Origin: Drosophila persimilis
Taxonomy: Eukaryota; Arthropoda; Insecta; Diptera; Drosophilidae
Reading direction: 5' to 3'
Assembly (NCBI RefSeq): GCF_003286085.1
Contig: NW_020825312.1
Span: forward strand, 6,014,001-6,078,000
DNA: 64,000 nucleotides
The notes beneath the pieces were generated by a model. It was not told where the DNA came from. It saw only the letters and a program-made list of their open reading frames with translations, and searched no databases. A program made the translations under genes and the position numbers. Below are positions 11,995-21,969 of this stretch, in pieces (position 1 is the first letter of the stretch; each line of letters starts with the position of its first letter).

Positions 11995-12635
11995 TTTTTA
12001 TACCCGATACTCAAAGTGAGTATTGGGGTATATTAGATTTGTGGTGAAAATGGATGTGTGTAACGTCCAGAAGGAATCGTTTCCGACCCCATAAAGTATA
12101 TATATTCTTGATCAGCATCAATAGCCGAGTCGATTGCGCTATGTCTGTGTGTCCGTCTGTCCGTCCGTCCGTCCGTCTGTCCGTCCCTATTAGCGCCTAG
12201 TGCTCAAAGACTATAAGAGCTAGAGCAACAATGTTTTGGATCCAGACTTTTGTGATATGACACTGCTACAAAAATATTTCAAAACTTCGCCCCGCCCACT
12301 TCCGCCCCCACAAAGGACGAAAATCTGTGGCATCCACAATTTTAAAGATATGAGAAAACCAAAAACGCAGAATCATAGATAATGATCATATCTATTAGGT
12401 CGCGGAATCTGGATCAGATCAGATCATTTTTATAGTCAAAGGAAACAAATCAATTTGCAATGGCTACGCAGCGCCCGTGACGTCAGCTCAGACTGATTTT
12501 CTGTCTCTCTCGCACGCACTCTTTGTCGTGTCGATTAATATTAGCGGCGTCTGCCGGAGGAGAGCCATACTGACTTAGTATCGGGTATAAATGTAGAGTT
12601 GCGGTGTACGCAGCAACTCACAACGTTCCCCCTCG
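11995..12635 (+). mobile_element. Nearly complete DINE-1/mini-me-like element
   Basis: A non-autonomous element of the INE-1 group, usually linked to Helitron-type transposons. A perfect 14-bp inverted pair brackets it: TTATACCCGATACT at 11998-12011 and its complement at 12577-12590. Inside are the AGAAGGAATCGTTTCCGACC module, a GTCY tetranucleotide run (about 12148-12188) and the CGCCCCGCCCACTTCCGCC block. Just outside the right inverted repeat, AGTTGC..GCAACT forms the short 3' hairpin typical of such elements. It has no coding capacity. Confidence 0.85.
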
Positions 12636-14270
12636 TTCTTTCTTCTTTCATCGCTATGGACCATCTTTTTTGTGGAGTTCTGTTTTGTTTTGTTTCACTC
12701 ACTTGTTGGCTACTATTTTATGCGCATCGATTTTCGCTCAGTGCTTTTTATTTGCCATCCTACGGGGCGGAGAACGGAGGACGAGCGCTGGACGAGGCCG
12801 CAGGAAGGTGAGACTGTACATCGGAGTTGTTTGTTTGGCACTGTTTGTTTATGTGCTGCAACTGAACGGGGGAACGGGGGTTTTTACTTTTTAAAGCGTC
12901 ATTTCCCGATGCCCTTAAATTGAGCACAGACCTAGCCCTGGCAGCGGTTGCGATTGCCACATGAAAGCCTTCACTCTCACTTAGGATCTACGAAATTAGT
13001 GTGTATCCAATATTATTTGGTGCCGATTACTAGAAGATATATCCAGGGTGCAGGAACTGAAATTATGACTTCTGCGGCAGCTGCAGAGATGAAGAGCAGA
13101 TCGAGACTGGGGCACATATTCTGGTACCTTCTTGGTATGGATCGCTGGCACTCTCTGCAGAATCGTCTAGACTTCGACGAACCTATAATATGTATAAAAT
13201 ATATAAAATGTCCTTGTTAATTGAATTAAATTATAGAATTACTGAAACATACGATTATAATCAGGGTACAACTCACTCCACTCGAAAACACTCCCATAAT
13301 ACTTAAGTGAATCATTTCACATTTTATTCCATTGTCTGACTCTAGCCGGAAGAGCAGCAGCAGAAACGGCTCTGACTGACACTGACTGGGATGGATCTTC
13401 GCCAGTGGCAATTAATAAAACTATTCCTGCGGCGGGTAACAAAGTTTGTCGAGCTGCGCACATCATAATACCAGGGACCCACCCCGCTCAGACCCCGCTT
13501 ACAGTTGTAGTTGCAGTCAAGAGCCTCCGTTGAAGTTGACGTTTTGGGCAAGTGGCAGATGGTGGATGGTTCGCCAGCGCTTCGAGTACGGCGACAAATC
13601 GTGCAACAAAGTCAAATGCACTTTGCCTCGGCCAAGAGCACGCTGCAAAGTGGATGTGAGGATGCTGATGTGGATGTGGGAGGGTATGGGTATTGGGATA
13701 CATGTATATATGTGATGAATCATTTTGCAATATTGCATATTGTGCGACGCACTTAAATTCAATTAAGCTACAAAGGCAGTTGCACAACACAGCACAGCAC
13801 AAGGCAACGCCATGTGCCATCGCCTGGCGCACACATGGGAGCCAGGACCACAGGCGTCCAATCACCCGTCAGCCTCTCGGTTCTGCCCACAGACAGGGGA
13901 CAGAATGTCGACGATGGCGATGGCCATGACGATGGCGATGTCGACAGTGGAGTACCGCTGGCTACACTTTATAGCAGTGCCCTTCATGCGCTCATTCAAT
14001 GATTCATGCACCAATTCGCTGAACCATTCAAGCTGGCACTTATTCAGTCATTGTCAGCTCTGGCGGGTAAATACCAGGAAGCTCCAACATATAAATATGT
14101 ACATTAAAAAAAACCTCTGTACAACTTGATGAATGTATGATTAATATTTAGGCATACAAAAAACTAGCGCCTTCGTCAGAAATAACTTAAGATTAAACAG
14201 GTACTAGACCTAAGCTAAGATCTTTCTGGATCTCGTCCTGGTCATTGGATCAGCCTGGGCCTGGTCCTGG
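12636..14270. other. Non-coding stretch
   Basis: No supported gene. Open frames at 12599-12923, 13446-13756 and 13812-14129 are short, overlap one another in different frames and show no domain. A tandem duplication at 14231-14298 borders the methyltransferase pseudogene. Confidence 0.45.
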
Positions 14271-14298
14271 TCATTGGATCAGCCTGGGTCTGGTCCTG
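14231..14298. repeat. Two tandem copies of a ~33-bp unit
   Basis: The unit TGGTCATTGGATCAGCCTGG plus a short GGTCC-rich spacer occurs twice in tandem with one or two differences. It overlaps the degenerate 3' end of the methyltransferase pseudogene. Confidence 0.8.
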
Positions 14299-15421
14299 TG
14301 CTCCTTTATAGATACGGTTATATTATAAACTGATCGATTGAAACATACTTCTGCGCCGGCGTTAAGAAAGCTTTGCTGGTGATTCTTAATGCTGACCAGC
14401 TCGTTGGAGAAGCTCCAGTGAATGTCGATGTCCAGATCCTTGGCCGTACGCCACATTGAGATAGTGCCAGATAGATGATTGCCTGCGTATACTGGCAGAT
14501 GTTGGTCGACGTGGAGGACAGTCTACATCCATCGCGTGGTCATATGCCATGGACTGGTGTTGACGGTCATCGCATTGGTACCGGCAGGAAAGGCAAAGTC
14601 GAAATGTATGACAAACAGGTCGGCAATGTCCCTTCGCTCCGACAAAATTCGGAAGTTTGACGTAAAGCACACCTCCTCACGCTTGAGCGTGCGCAAATCC
14701 ATTTGCCAAATTTCTTCGGGATTGGAAATCATCTGCTCGGGCAGCACTTCGGTCACCTTCGCTGTACGCTCCACGGCGAGAGCAGCCCGATGCATATCCA
14801 TCCCCTCGAATTTTTTCCAAAAATACTTTGGCTTTAGGCTGTTCTTGTCGTCAGCGATCGAGAGATAGAGCTTGGCTCTCTCCGGAAAGAAGATATAGAA
14901 CTTGGTCCAGGGTGGTGCTATACAGCAGACAGGCCCTGCAGAGCAACAAAATAAGCTTAAAACTTAATACCCGTGCCTGAATGGCCCTTGCACCTACCCC
15001 ATCCACTTGGATATTATGACATCGACTGGGGGCAGCTCCAGCTCCTCAGTGTTGGCCTGCATAACTTCAATCACATGATCGAGGTGATTTTCGCGCACCA
15101 CCTGCCGCGCGGCCTGCGCCACATCGCCAGCGTCCACGGCAAAGACGCGAGCGGCTCCTTGCTTGGCCACCCACATGGAGAGAATGGCACTGCCGCAGCC
15201 CACTTCGAGCACAGTGGCTCCTTTGAAGAGAATAGCATTCTCCTCATCCTGAATAGCATCTCGGAATGCCGTCATGACGACTTCGTCTTGGATAATATCC
15301 CCTGCGTGTGCAGGAATTCCACGTAAGCATTATGCGGAACCCACGTCCTGGTACTGGTCGGGTCGATCGTCAATTTTCGAAGCTGCTCCAAGATGAAGCT
15401 CCTTTTAGGGATGTTTGCCAT
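14271..15421 (-). pseudogene. Arginine methyltransferase (PRMT/Art family), broken
   Basis: Reads from ATG 15421 as an N-terminal helix (EFLHTQGI), SAM-binding motif I (VLEVGCGSAILS), the post-I acidic residue (VFAVDAG), motif II (VDVIISKWMG), and then barrel segments FPERAKLYLSIADD, TSPWHMTTRWM and GNHLSGTISMW. A 62-bp intron (14997-14936, GTAGGT..GCAG) is kept at WMG|, so this is not a processed copy. It is a host gene with three breaks: a 2-base frame shift after HTQGI near 15290, a small frame-changing deletion near 14893 where the double-E loop should end, and an in-frame TAG at 14525-14523 where relatives have Gln. Both catalytic glutamates are also gone (SEW to SKW; YES to YST), and the third Gly of motif I is Ala. 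A DRE remains 46 bp upstream. It is closest in style to the small fly Art paralogues; the exact parent is not assigned. Confidence 0.85.
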
Positions 15422-15466
15422 CTTTCTCTTTCTATTGTAACAATGTAAAAAACATTTGCAAATGTA

Positions 15467-15474
15467 TATCGATA
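15467..15474. promoter_or_regulatory. DRE motif upstream of the dead methyltransferase
   Basis: A perfect TATCGATA 46 bp upstream of the ATG at 15421. It is placed as in DREF-regulated promoters, so this looks like a surviving promoter of a gene that has since decayed. Confidence 0.55.
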
Positions 15475-17629
15475 GCCGCGATGGCGGAAGTGCTACCAGA
15501 TCAATGAAATCTCTCAAGCTCGAATTGATTGGTATTCTTATAGTATTTTACAAAGTCTCTACCAACTGTATGGTCACGCTATTCATAAATATATACATAT
15601 ATTTATTTAATTGAGTCGAATTTTTAGAACTTTTAATCGTTGCACTAACTTGAGAAAGTGAATCGAAAAAGGCTGGAGCAGATTCTGTGGCTCGGATAAT
15701 CGTAAGATTATGCCGTCAACTGCCTGGAAATATGTACTATCCTGGTTCCTTGGATCCTGAACAGTTGGCAAAAATGAAGGCTATACGAGTATGTAAGTAG
15801 ATCGGTACACAGACTTGATCAGTTTAAAGCTAGCAAAGTGTATATGCTCTACAGGTTTCACTTCCACATGGTGGGACCATGGGTATCCATTTGCTGCCTT
15901 ATCTTGAATCGTATCAGGGACACTGTGCGGAGGGGGTCTAAAATTGTGTTTATGGTGATGTGGATTCTGCGATATTGAGTTGGAGGGCTGCGTAACAGCG
16001 TTAGCGGATTGGGGGTGTTGGGGAGGGCGTTCCCAAGGATTGTGCGTGTTGCGGCGGTGCTTCTCAGAGGTTGTCGGCGTTGGGTTGGGCGTTGGGGCGG
16101 GCGTGGCAGCTGCAACTCTCTAATTTCATTTACACACTTTTCAACGCTCCTTTGCTCCAATTGAGCTGCATCTAAGTGTTTGCCTAGGTGTGCCCCACTC
16201 AAGCCCTCGACTCACTGACTCGACTCGCCCACTCACTCAAACACAAAGCCACCGTTGCTGCCACAAAGGTGAGTAAGTGGAAGTTCCGGAGTTTTATTAT
16301 AAAGCCGGGGCCAGGAATGCTTTGCACAGATGTATTGCCCTCGCCTCGGCGTCTTTTGCATCTCGTCTGATGCTTCTCCTGCTGCTGCTCCTGCTCTTGC
16401 TCCTTCTTCTGGTGCTGATGCTGATGCTGTTGATGCTCTGGAGAACTAATTCCATTAAAGCAAGCTGTAACTTGATTTTCAATTGACTCCTCATTTGCAG
16501 TGGAGGGAAATGGAAGGTGGTTCTGGCTGCTAGCTGCTGCTGGTTGCTGGTTGCTGGGTGGTGGTTCTCTCTGTCAGCAATCAACATGTTCAATTGAGCA
16601 TATCCTGCCGGTTGCAGGACACTGCCAGAGCAGCGCAATGTGATTACCCGACGCTATTTTGTACACACACGAGACTAGCATTCGCATCCGTATCCGTACT
16701 CCGTATCCACAGCAACAGGAGAAGGACCCAGACCCGAACCAGGACCAGGACGTAGAGAGAACCCGGACTAAAGCAGGACAAGCACAAGGACACGTAACGG
16801 AGGAGGTCAGGCAGGCGCCTGCCCGTTGGCTCCCTTTTACATTTCATTGGATTTTATGCGTTTCACTTTATGCTGATGTTTTTATTATTAAATTTTCTTG
16901 AACTTTCATTTACATTTTCTGGCTTTTCTTAGCGCTCGTCTCCTCTCCGCCTGGTCGTTAGTGCTCTTGCCACCGATGCTGATGCTGATGTTGACGCTGA
17001 CGCTGATGTTGATGACTCCTCTTCATTTTCACACTTTTCATTCAATTTATTGCATTTCGCAAATTGAGTGTCGCTTTCCTTAGATCTACTCTGCCCGGTC
17101 CCAGTCTCGGTCCCGGTCCCGGTCTCGGTCCCGGCCTTCTAATTTACCAAAAACGGAAAAAATACGAAACCCAATTGAATTCCAGAGCTAAACGAATGGA
17201 AATTATGTACAAAAGAGAGTGAAGAGAGGGGGAAGGGATACTTCTTCCAAACCTATAGATATCAAAGGATCTACGGATTTCAATGTGAAATATCAATATG
17301 CAAAAAAAAGGAGCTTTATTACTGCCAATCAGGCAACCATATACACATCTGTCTCCGGTCTGTACAAATATCTGGCCAGGAGGAGCAGCGACTTGGAATA
17401 GAGTTCGAGCTGCCAGCTTGAGAGTCCAGATCCTGTTGGGGCTTCCTACCTGACGTCCAACGACTCGAAGCTACTGACAGGTGGGAAGGGAAAACTCTAT
17501 GAAACATATGTGTACATATGTTAATAACTATATGCTCTCTATTCAAATAGTAGACACATAACATTTTTGAAATAGTATGAACAAAATTTAAGAGAAAAAC
17601 TAGAATTGATTGGGCTTACATCAGACGTC
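15475..17629. other. Non-coding stretch
   Basis: No gene found. It contains CTGCTGCTC-type (16375-16440) and GATGCTGATGTTGACGCTG-type (16975-17012) trinucleotide tracts and a GGTCCC/GGTCTC tract (17096-17135). All produce long low-complexity frames that are not called. Confidence 0.45.
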
Positions 17630-18475
17630 ATGTCTTCCCATCGGGGCATCACAGCCACACCTGACATAGCTTCGACCCCAAATTCCAATCCAACATCAAC
17701 GCCAACGCCAAATTCAACTGATACTGATACTGAACCTGCAACTGCAACTGCAACCTCAACCACAGCCGCAAGCACAGAAACAACCGCAGGTGCTCGAGCC
17801 GTGGTTGAGTGTTCCTGCGACACAATGGACCCACTGGACACTCTGGACGACGACAACGTTCCCAGCACCAGCGGTCAACAAAGGGGATGCAGCCCAGTGG
17901 GGGCGGACTCTGCCACTCCGGTCAGCACCTGTGCGTTCCGGGTGCGACGGGAGCTGAACGAGATCCGCAAGAATCCGCCGCCCAACTGCAGTGCCGATAT
18001 GTGCATGGACAGGCTGCTCCACTGGACGGCCACCGTGATCGGTCCCACCGGTTCCGTCTACGAGGGCGGCCACTTCAAGCTGGACATCCGCTTTCCCCTG
18101 AACTATCCCTTCCGGCCGCCGCGTATCCGCTTCACGACCTTCATCTACCACTGCAACGTGGACAGCGTGGGGGCCATCTGTCTGGATGTGCTGAACGAGC
18201 GCTGGTCACCGGTGATGAATGTGTCCAAGGTGCTGCTCTCGATCTGGCTGCTACTGGGCGAGTGCAATGCAGATGACCCGCTGGTTACGTGCATTGCCGA
18301 CCAATACAAGACCAATCGCCAGGAGCACGACAAGGTCGCTCGCTTCTGGACCAAGCGCTTTGCCATGCCCAAGGAACCCAAGGATTCTAAGAAGCCTAAG
18401 GATCCAAGCGAGCCAAAGGAGATGACGGGACCAAATGATCCAGAGCAGAAAAAAAACAATAGGGAGCCCACGTAA
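17630..18475 (+). CDS. Ubiquitin-conjugating enzyme E2, UBE2E/Ubc2-like, intronless
   Basis: E2 enzymes accept ubiquitin on a cysteine and pass it on with an E3. The frame from ATG 17630 gives 281 residues; the frame is open further upstream, but only with a TTG. Residues 1-95 are a Thr/Pro/Asn/Asp-rich disordered extension. The UBC fold begins near residue 100 (CAFRVRRELNEIRKNPPPNC). The active-site Cys is C184 in GAICLDVL. The HCN triad (H174-N176), where most E2s have HPN, is normal for the UBE2E/Ubc2 class, as are GPTGSVYEGG and the KVLLSI helix. The fold ends at WTKRFAM. A tail of repeated K-x-P-K-D units follows, absent from Ubc2. No intron interrupts it, so it looks like a retro-derived paralogue. 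It seems catalytically competent. AATAAA at 18593-18598 is the likely poly(A) signal. Confidence 0.92.
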   Translation: MSSHRGITATPDIASTPNSNPTSTPTPNSTDTDTEPATATATSTTAASTETTAGARAVVECSCDTMDPLDTLDDDNVPSTSGQQRGCSPVGADSATPVSTCAFRVRRELNEIRKNPPPNCSADMCMDRLLHWTATVIGPTGSVYEGGHFKLDIRFPLNYPFRPPRIRFTTFIYHCNVDSVGAICLDVLNERWSPVMNVSKVLLSIWLLLGECNADDPLVTCIADQYKTNRQEHDKVARFWTKRFAMPKEPKDSKKPKDPSEPKEMTGPNDPEQKKNNREPT

Positions 18476-21400
18476 AGGATGCAACCTCATCGGTTTCAAA
18501 GCATGGCTTGCCAAAGCAGATTCGTCAAACAGTCGCTGATCGAAGTTCTGTCTCTCCTGAAAACCACTTTATCGCCTGCTGTCTTCGCGGTCAATAAACC
18601 ATTTGGACATCAATATGTAAGCCTCTCTAGAGCTCTTCTCCGTGAATCAGGAACTCAAGGCAACCCACTGGACCACTCTGTGGGTTAGTCTTTCCGCAGC
18701 CTCTGCCCCGCTCAGGTCTGACTCGCTCAGATAGCCACGCGGTCCTTTGGCCGCTCATGTCTATGAATATTCATGAGCTGCCAAAAAATGAACCCCGCCA
18801 GAGGCGTCGGCGTCGGTAAAACGTCAGAGAAGGAGAGAAGACTCGGGTGGGGCAGAGGCAGATGGCAGATGGCATTGAAAAATGAATAGGAACGCGAACG
18901 AACTAAGGATGAGGCGATGGTTGGGTGGCTCGGGAACCACTTGCCAAGCTATCAACAACACTGGCCCACAAAAGAAGAAATCTTCGAGAAATCCGACTTT
19001 GGGGTACTCTTTTTATACTCCCTTTTCTCCAATTAGGGAATGATTAGATATCCGATCCGAATTCATTCTTTTTTAACATACTTTTAAACGAACTTTAACT
19101 GCAGGAGCCTTTCTTGTTCTTGGCGCTTTCCAACTATCTAGATAAGAGCTCCTTAACCCATTTGCTTAATATGGGTTCCCATGGATAAGGTAAGTTTCCT
19201 TTCCGGCGAAGACTTTAATCTGGCATTCCGCTAGTAAAGAAATGTCCTTCTGGCTGCAAGCACCGAACGACTCAACGACTGAACGACTGGGGGTGGAAAG
19301 AAAAGAAATTGTCTGGCTGACAATGTCATCAAAGTTGCGAGAGAACCTTTCAATATCCCATGCTTCAGGCCCATCCCCATTTCCCATCTGGCATCTCCAC
19401 TCCACCCATTCCCTGTCTGACGCTCTGCTTCTCTGTTGCTCTGTCGCTCGTCCCAACAAGTCAAACGTTAATGAACTTAAAGAAATTAATTAAAGTGGCA
19501 AGCAGAGTCATCCACATACTCGTATGCGTACGAGTATGCGTACATATGTGTACACTGTACAGCTTAACGCCCAGCCCCAATGCCTTTATTGAAAACGACA
19601 TCCGGGCTGGACATCACCCGGCAACTGCTACGGCAACGGCAGCGGCGACAGTGACGGCAGCAGATCGGATGACTCTGCCAAAGTAAATGCAATAAAAGCA
19701 AGTTGCTCTATGCTACGACTGTGCCATGGGTGCTACGAAAAGACCGTTAAAAATGAGGAAAGCGGTGGGTGGAACTGGCTGGGTGCCCGGCCCGGACCGA
19801 TCCGACTGGTAAATGCCCTTAACTCATCAGCGGCCAATCCCGGAGGTGGTGAACCACAAAAGTGATGACTCCATCTCTGGCTGTGGTCCATTCCCCATTC
19901 GACTGGCTCAAATATCCGGCGGCCCACAGAGGACGCTGCCTCACGCAGTGGAAAGCGCGGTGCGGTGCCAGTGCCTCACTGGAGCTGCACCCAGGGGCAT
20001 CGCCTCATTCGCACCCGGGCTAATCGCAGAGTCGGAGCGAGGCGAGTCAATGCCGTTTGGCAGCAAACAGGCAAATAACTTGGACAATCCATCAACTCCT
20101 GGCTCTGGCTTTAGAGGGGATATAGCTGGAGGGGCAGCTCGATTTTGTATATGAGCAGCATTGGGCAGCATCCACGGTGACCTGCGTGGATAATCGGATT
20201 GGGTAGATAGTCGGCACTCCATATAGTCGTTAGCCGGACAGCCTGCAGCGGAAACGATTTGGTGTCGCCATAGCGGAGGATTTGCGGATGGGGCTGGGAA
20301 TGGGAATGGGGACGGACTGTAGACTGAATGTAGCACTGCACTGCTCGTACAATTCTCATTTGCTTCGACTGCAATTGGATTGATTTTGGCTTGATTTGGG
20401 CTTGGTTTTGGCTTGGTTTTAGCAAAGTCAATTAGGGTGACCATTACACTGGGCCTCGTGGGGAGACCGTAGTTAAGAAAGCGACCGGCCGTCCGTCCAT
20501 GCTACTCTTTTATTTGATTGAATGTCCCACATAAAGCCAGTCACCTACTAGGTTAACCATTGGCCAAGTCCTACTCGCACGAGTGTCCTCGCCTGTGACG
20601 CTCTTCCACTTAGCGAATATGCCCGCTAGCTGGTGAGGACTTCATGTGTCACATGGCAATAAATATTGCCGCATGTTAAATGTTTTGCTCGCCTCATGGT
20701 CGTGTCCGTGTCCGTGGATGCCCGGACGAGGACCAGGGCCACTCGCCGATATTGCAGAAAATTACCAAATGAGCCCGAGAAGTGTCCGGCTGATGAGCTT
20801 CGATGCGGAGTGAAGCATCCAAACGCCCAACCAGACTTAATACCCCTGTCCAGGGCCAGGTCCAGGTCCAGGCCAGGACCAGGCCAGGTCCAGGGCCAGA
20901 GGCAGGGGCAACCTCTCTTCGATTGAATGCCGTATCAAACGGTTTCTGCACTCTCAGCTTTTATTGAATTCCATTACAGTTTCATGTCCATCAGAGGAGC
21001 CAGCCTCCGTCATTGGAACGTCATCATAAAAGCTGCCAACGTTGCCCGTGGACCCAGGAGACGAGAGACGGGAGCCTGTCCAGGATGGCCAGGGACAGAA
21101 TGGGCCTGGGCTTGTTTGCCTTTTTGGAGAGCAACATAATGAAGATACACGGAAATGAAAGGGCTGCGATACACAATCGATACACCCACCAATTGCTGTC
21201 ATCAACGTTATTAGCAAATTGATTTAGATCTCCGACACATTATTCTATCTCATGCCCGGCAACGGTGTGGTGTTCCCAACTTTTGGGTGCGTCAGAGTAC
21301 TGACTTTACCTTTAAAAAATAACACAAAATTTAAAAATGTAATCTCCAACTCCAAAAAATCTTCAGTGTCTAAAAACGTTTAGTAACTAAACTGATGTAT

Positions 21401-21620
21401 ATTATTGCAATTGTTATTTAGAGGCGGAGATTTTTTAAGTCAATTACTGCAACTTCCCTTCTAATGGCTATCCATTTGGAAGTTCCATTCCCACATTCCA
21501 CGCCATATTCCATTTATCGGCCATTTATCAATTCCTTTCAATACATTCATAGTTCTTAGTAAGACTTTTCACTTCAACAACAATTTATAAAGAAAATTTA
21601 AGAAATTCCGTTTGTTTCAG
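18476..21620. other. Non-coding stretch
   Basis: Begins with the E2 3' UTR and poly(A) signal. Beyond about 18620 no gene is recognised. It includes a CCAGG/CCAGGT repeat tract (20845-20902). Several frames of 80-167 codons (for example 19941-20444 on the minus strand) have no domain. Confidence 0.45.
20845..20902. repeat. CCAGGGCCAGGT-type minisatellite
   Basis: Irregular tandem CCAGGT/CCAGGC/CCAGGG units over about 58 bp. Confidence 0.8.
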
Positions 21621-21969
21621 ATATTTCTACGGTCAATCATCGTGACGGGAGTGCAGCCAATGATGGCTTGGCCTTTCACGACTACTTCGACGTGTGGGAG
21701 CGCTATGATCTGGGGCGTATGCCGAGCTGAAGGATCTTACTGTCACATTGGCCCTCTATCACCAAACGACTATCTGGAAGTCGCAGCACTACCGTTTCGT
21801 CTTTGAGTTGCTGCTCTGGGCAGACAACAATTCTCGGGCATGCATCTGTTATATGAATCAAGGCGAGAATAACTTGGATCCCGAGGCAGTGCAGCGGGAC
21901 CTGTTCCTGCTGAAGGCCACAATTCATTCTGCAGCATGTCCTGATGTTCTGATCTGTTCAGCGGTATAA
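21621..21969 (+). pseudogene. Decayed exon of an unrecognised host gene
   Basis: A strong 3' splice site (TTTGTTTCAG) ends at 21620. The exon then reads GLAFHDYFDVWERYDLGR and reaches a stop. One base out of frame at that point, protein-like sequence resumes: ELKDLTVTLALYHQ, then SQHYRFVFELLLWADNNSR and EAVQRDLFLLKATIH, to a stop at 21967-21969. Charged and aromatic residues are distributed as in a globular helical domain, unlike the repeat-derived frames nearby. A single missing base near 21717 explains the break. The kept acceptor argues against a processed copy. I do not recognise the family. Confidence 0.45.
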
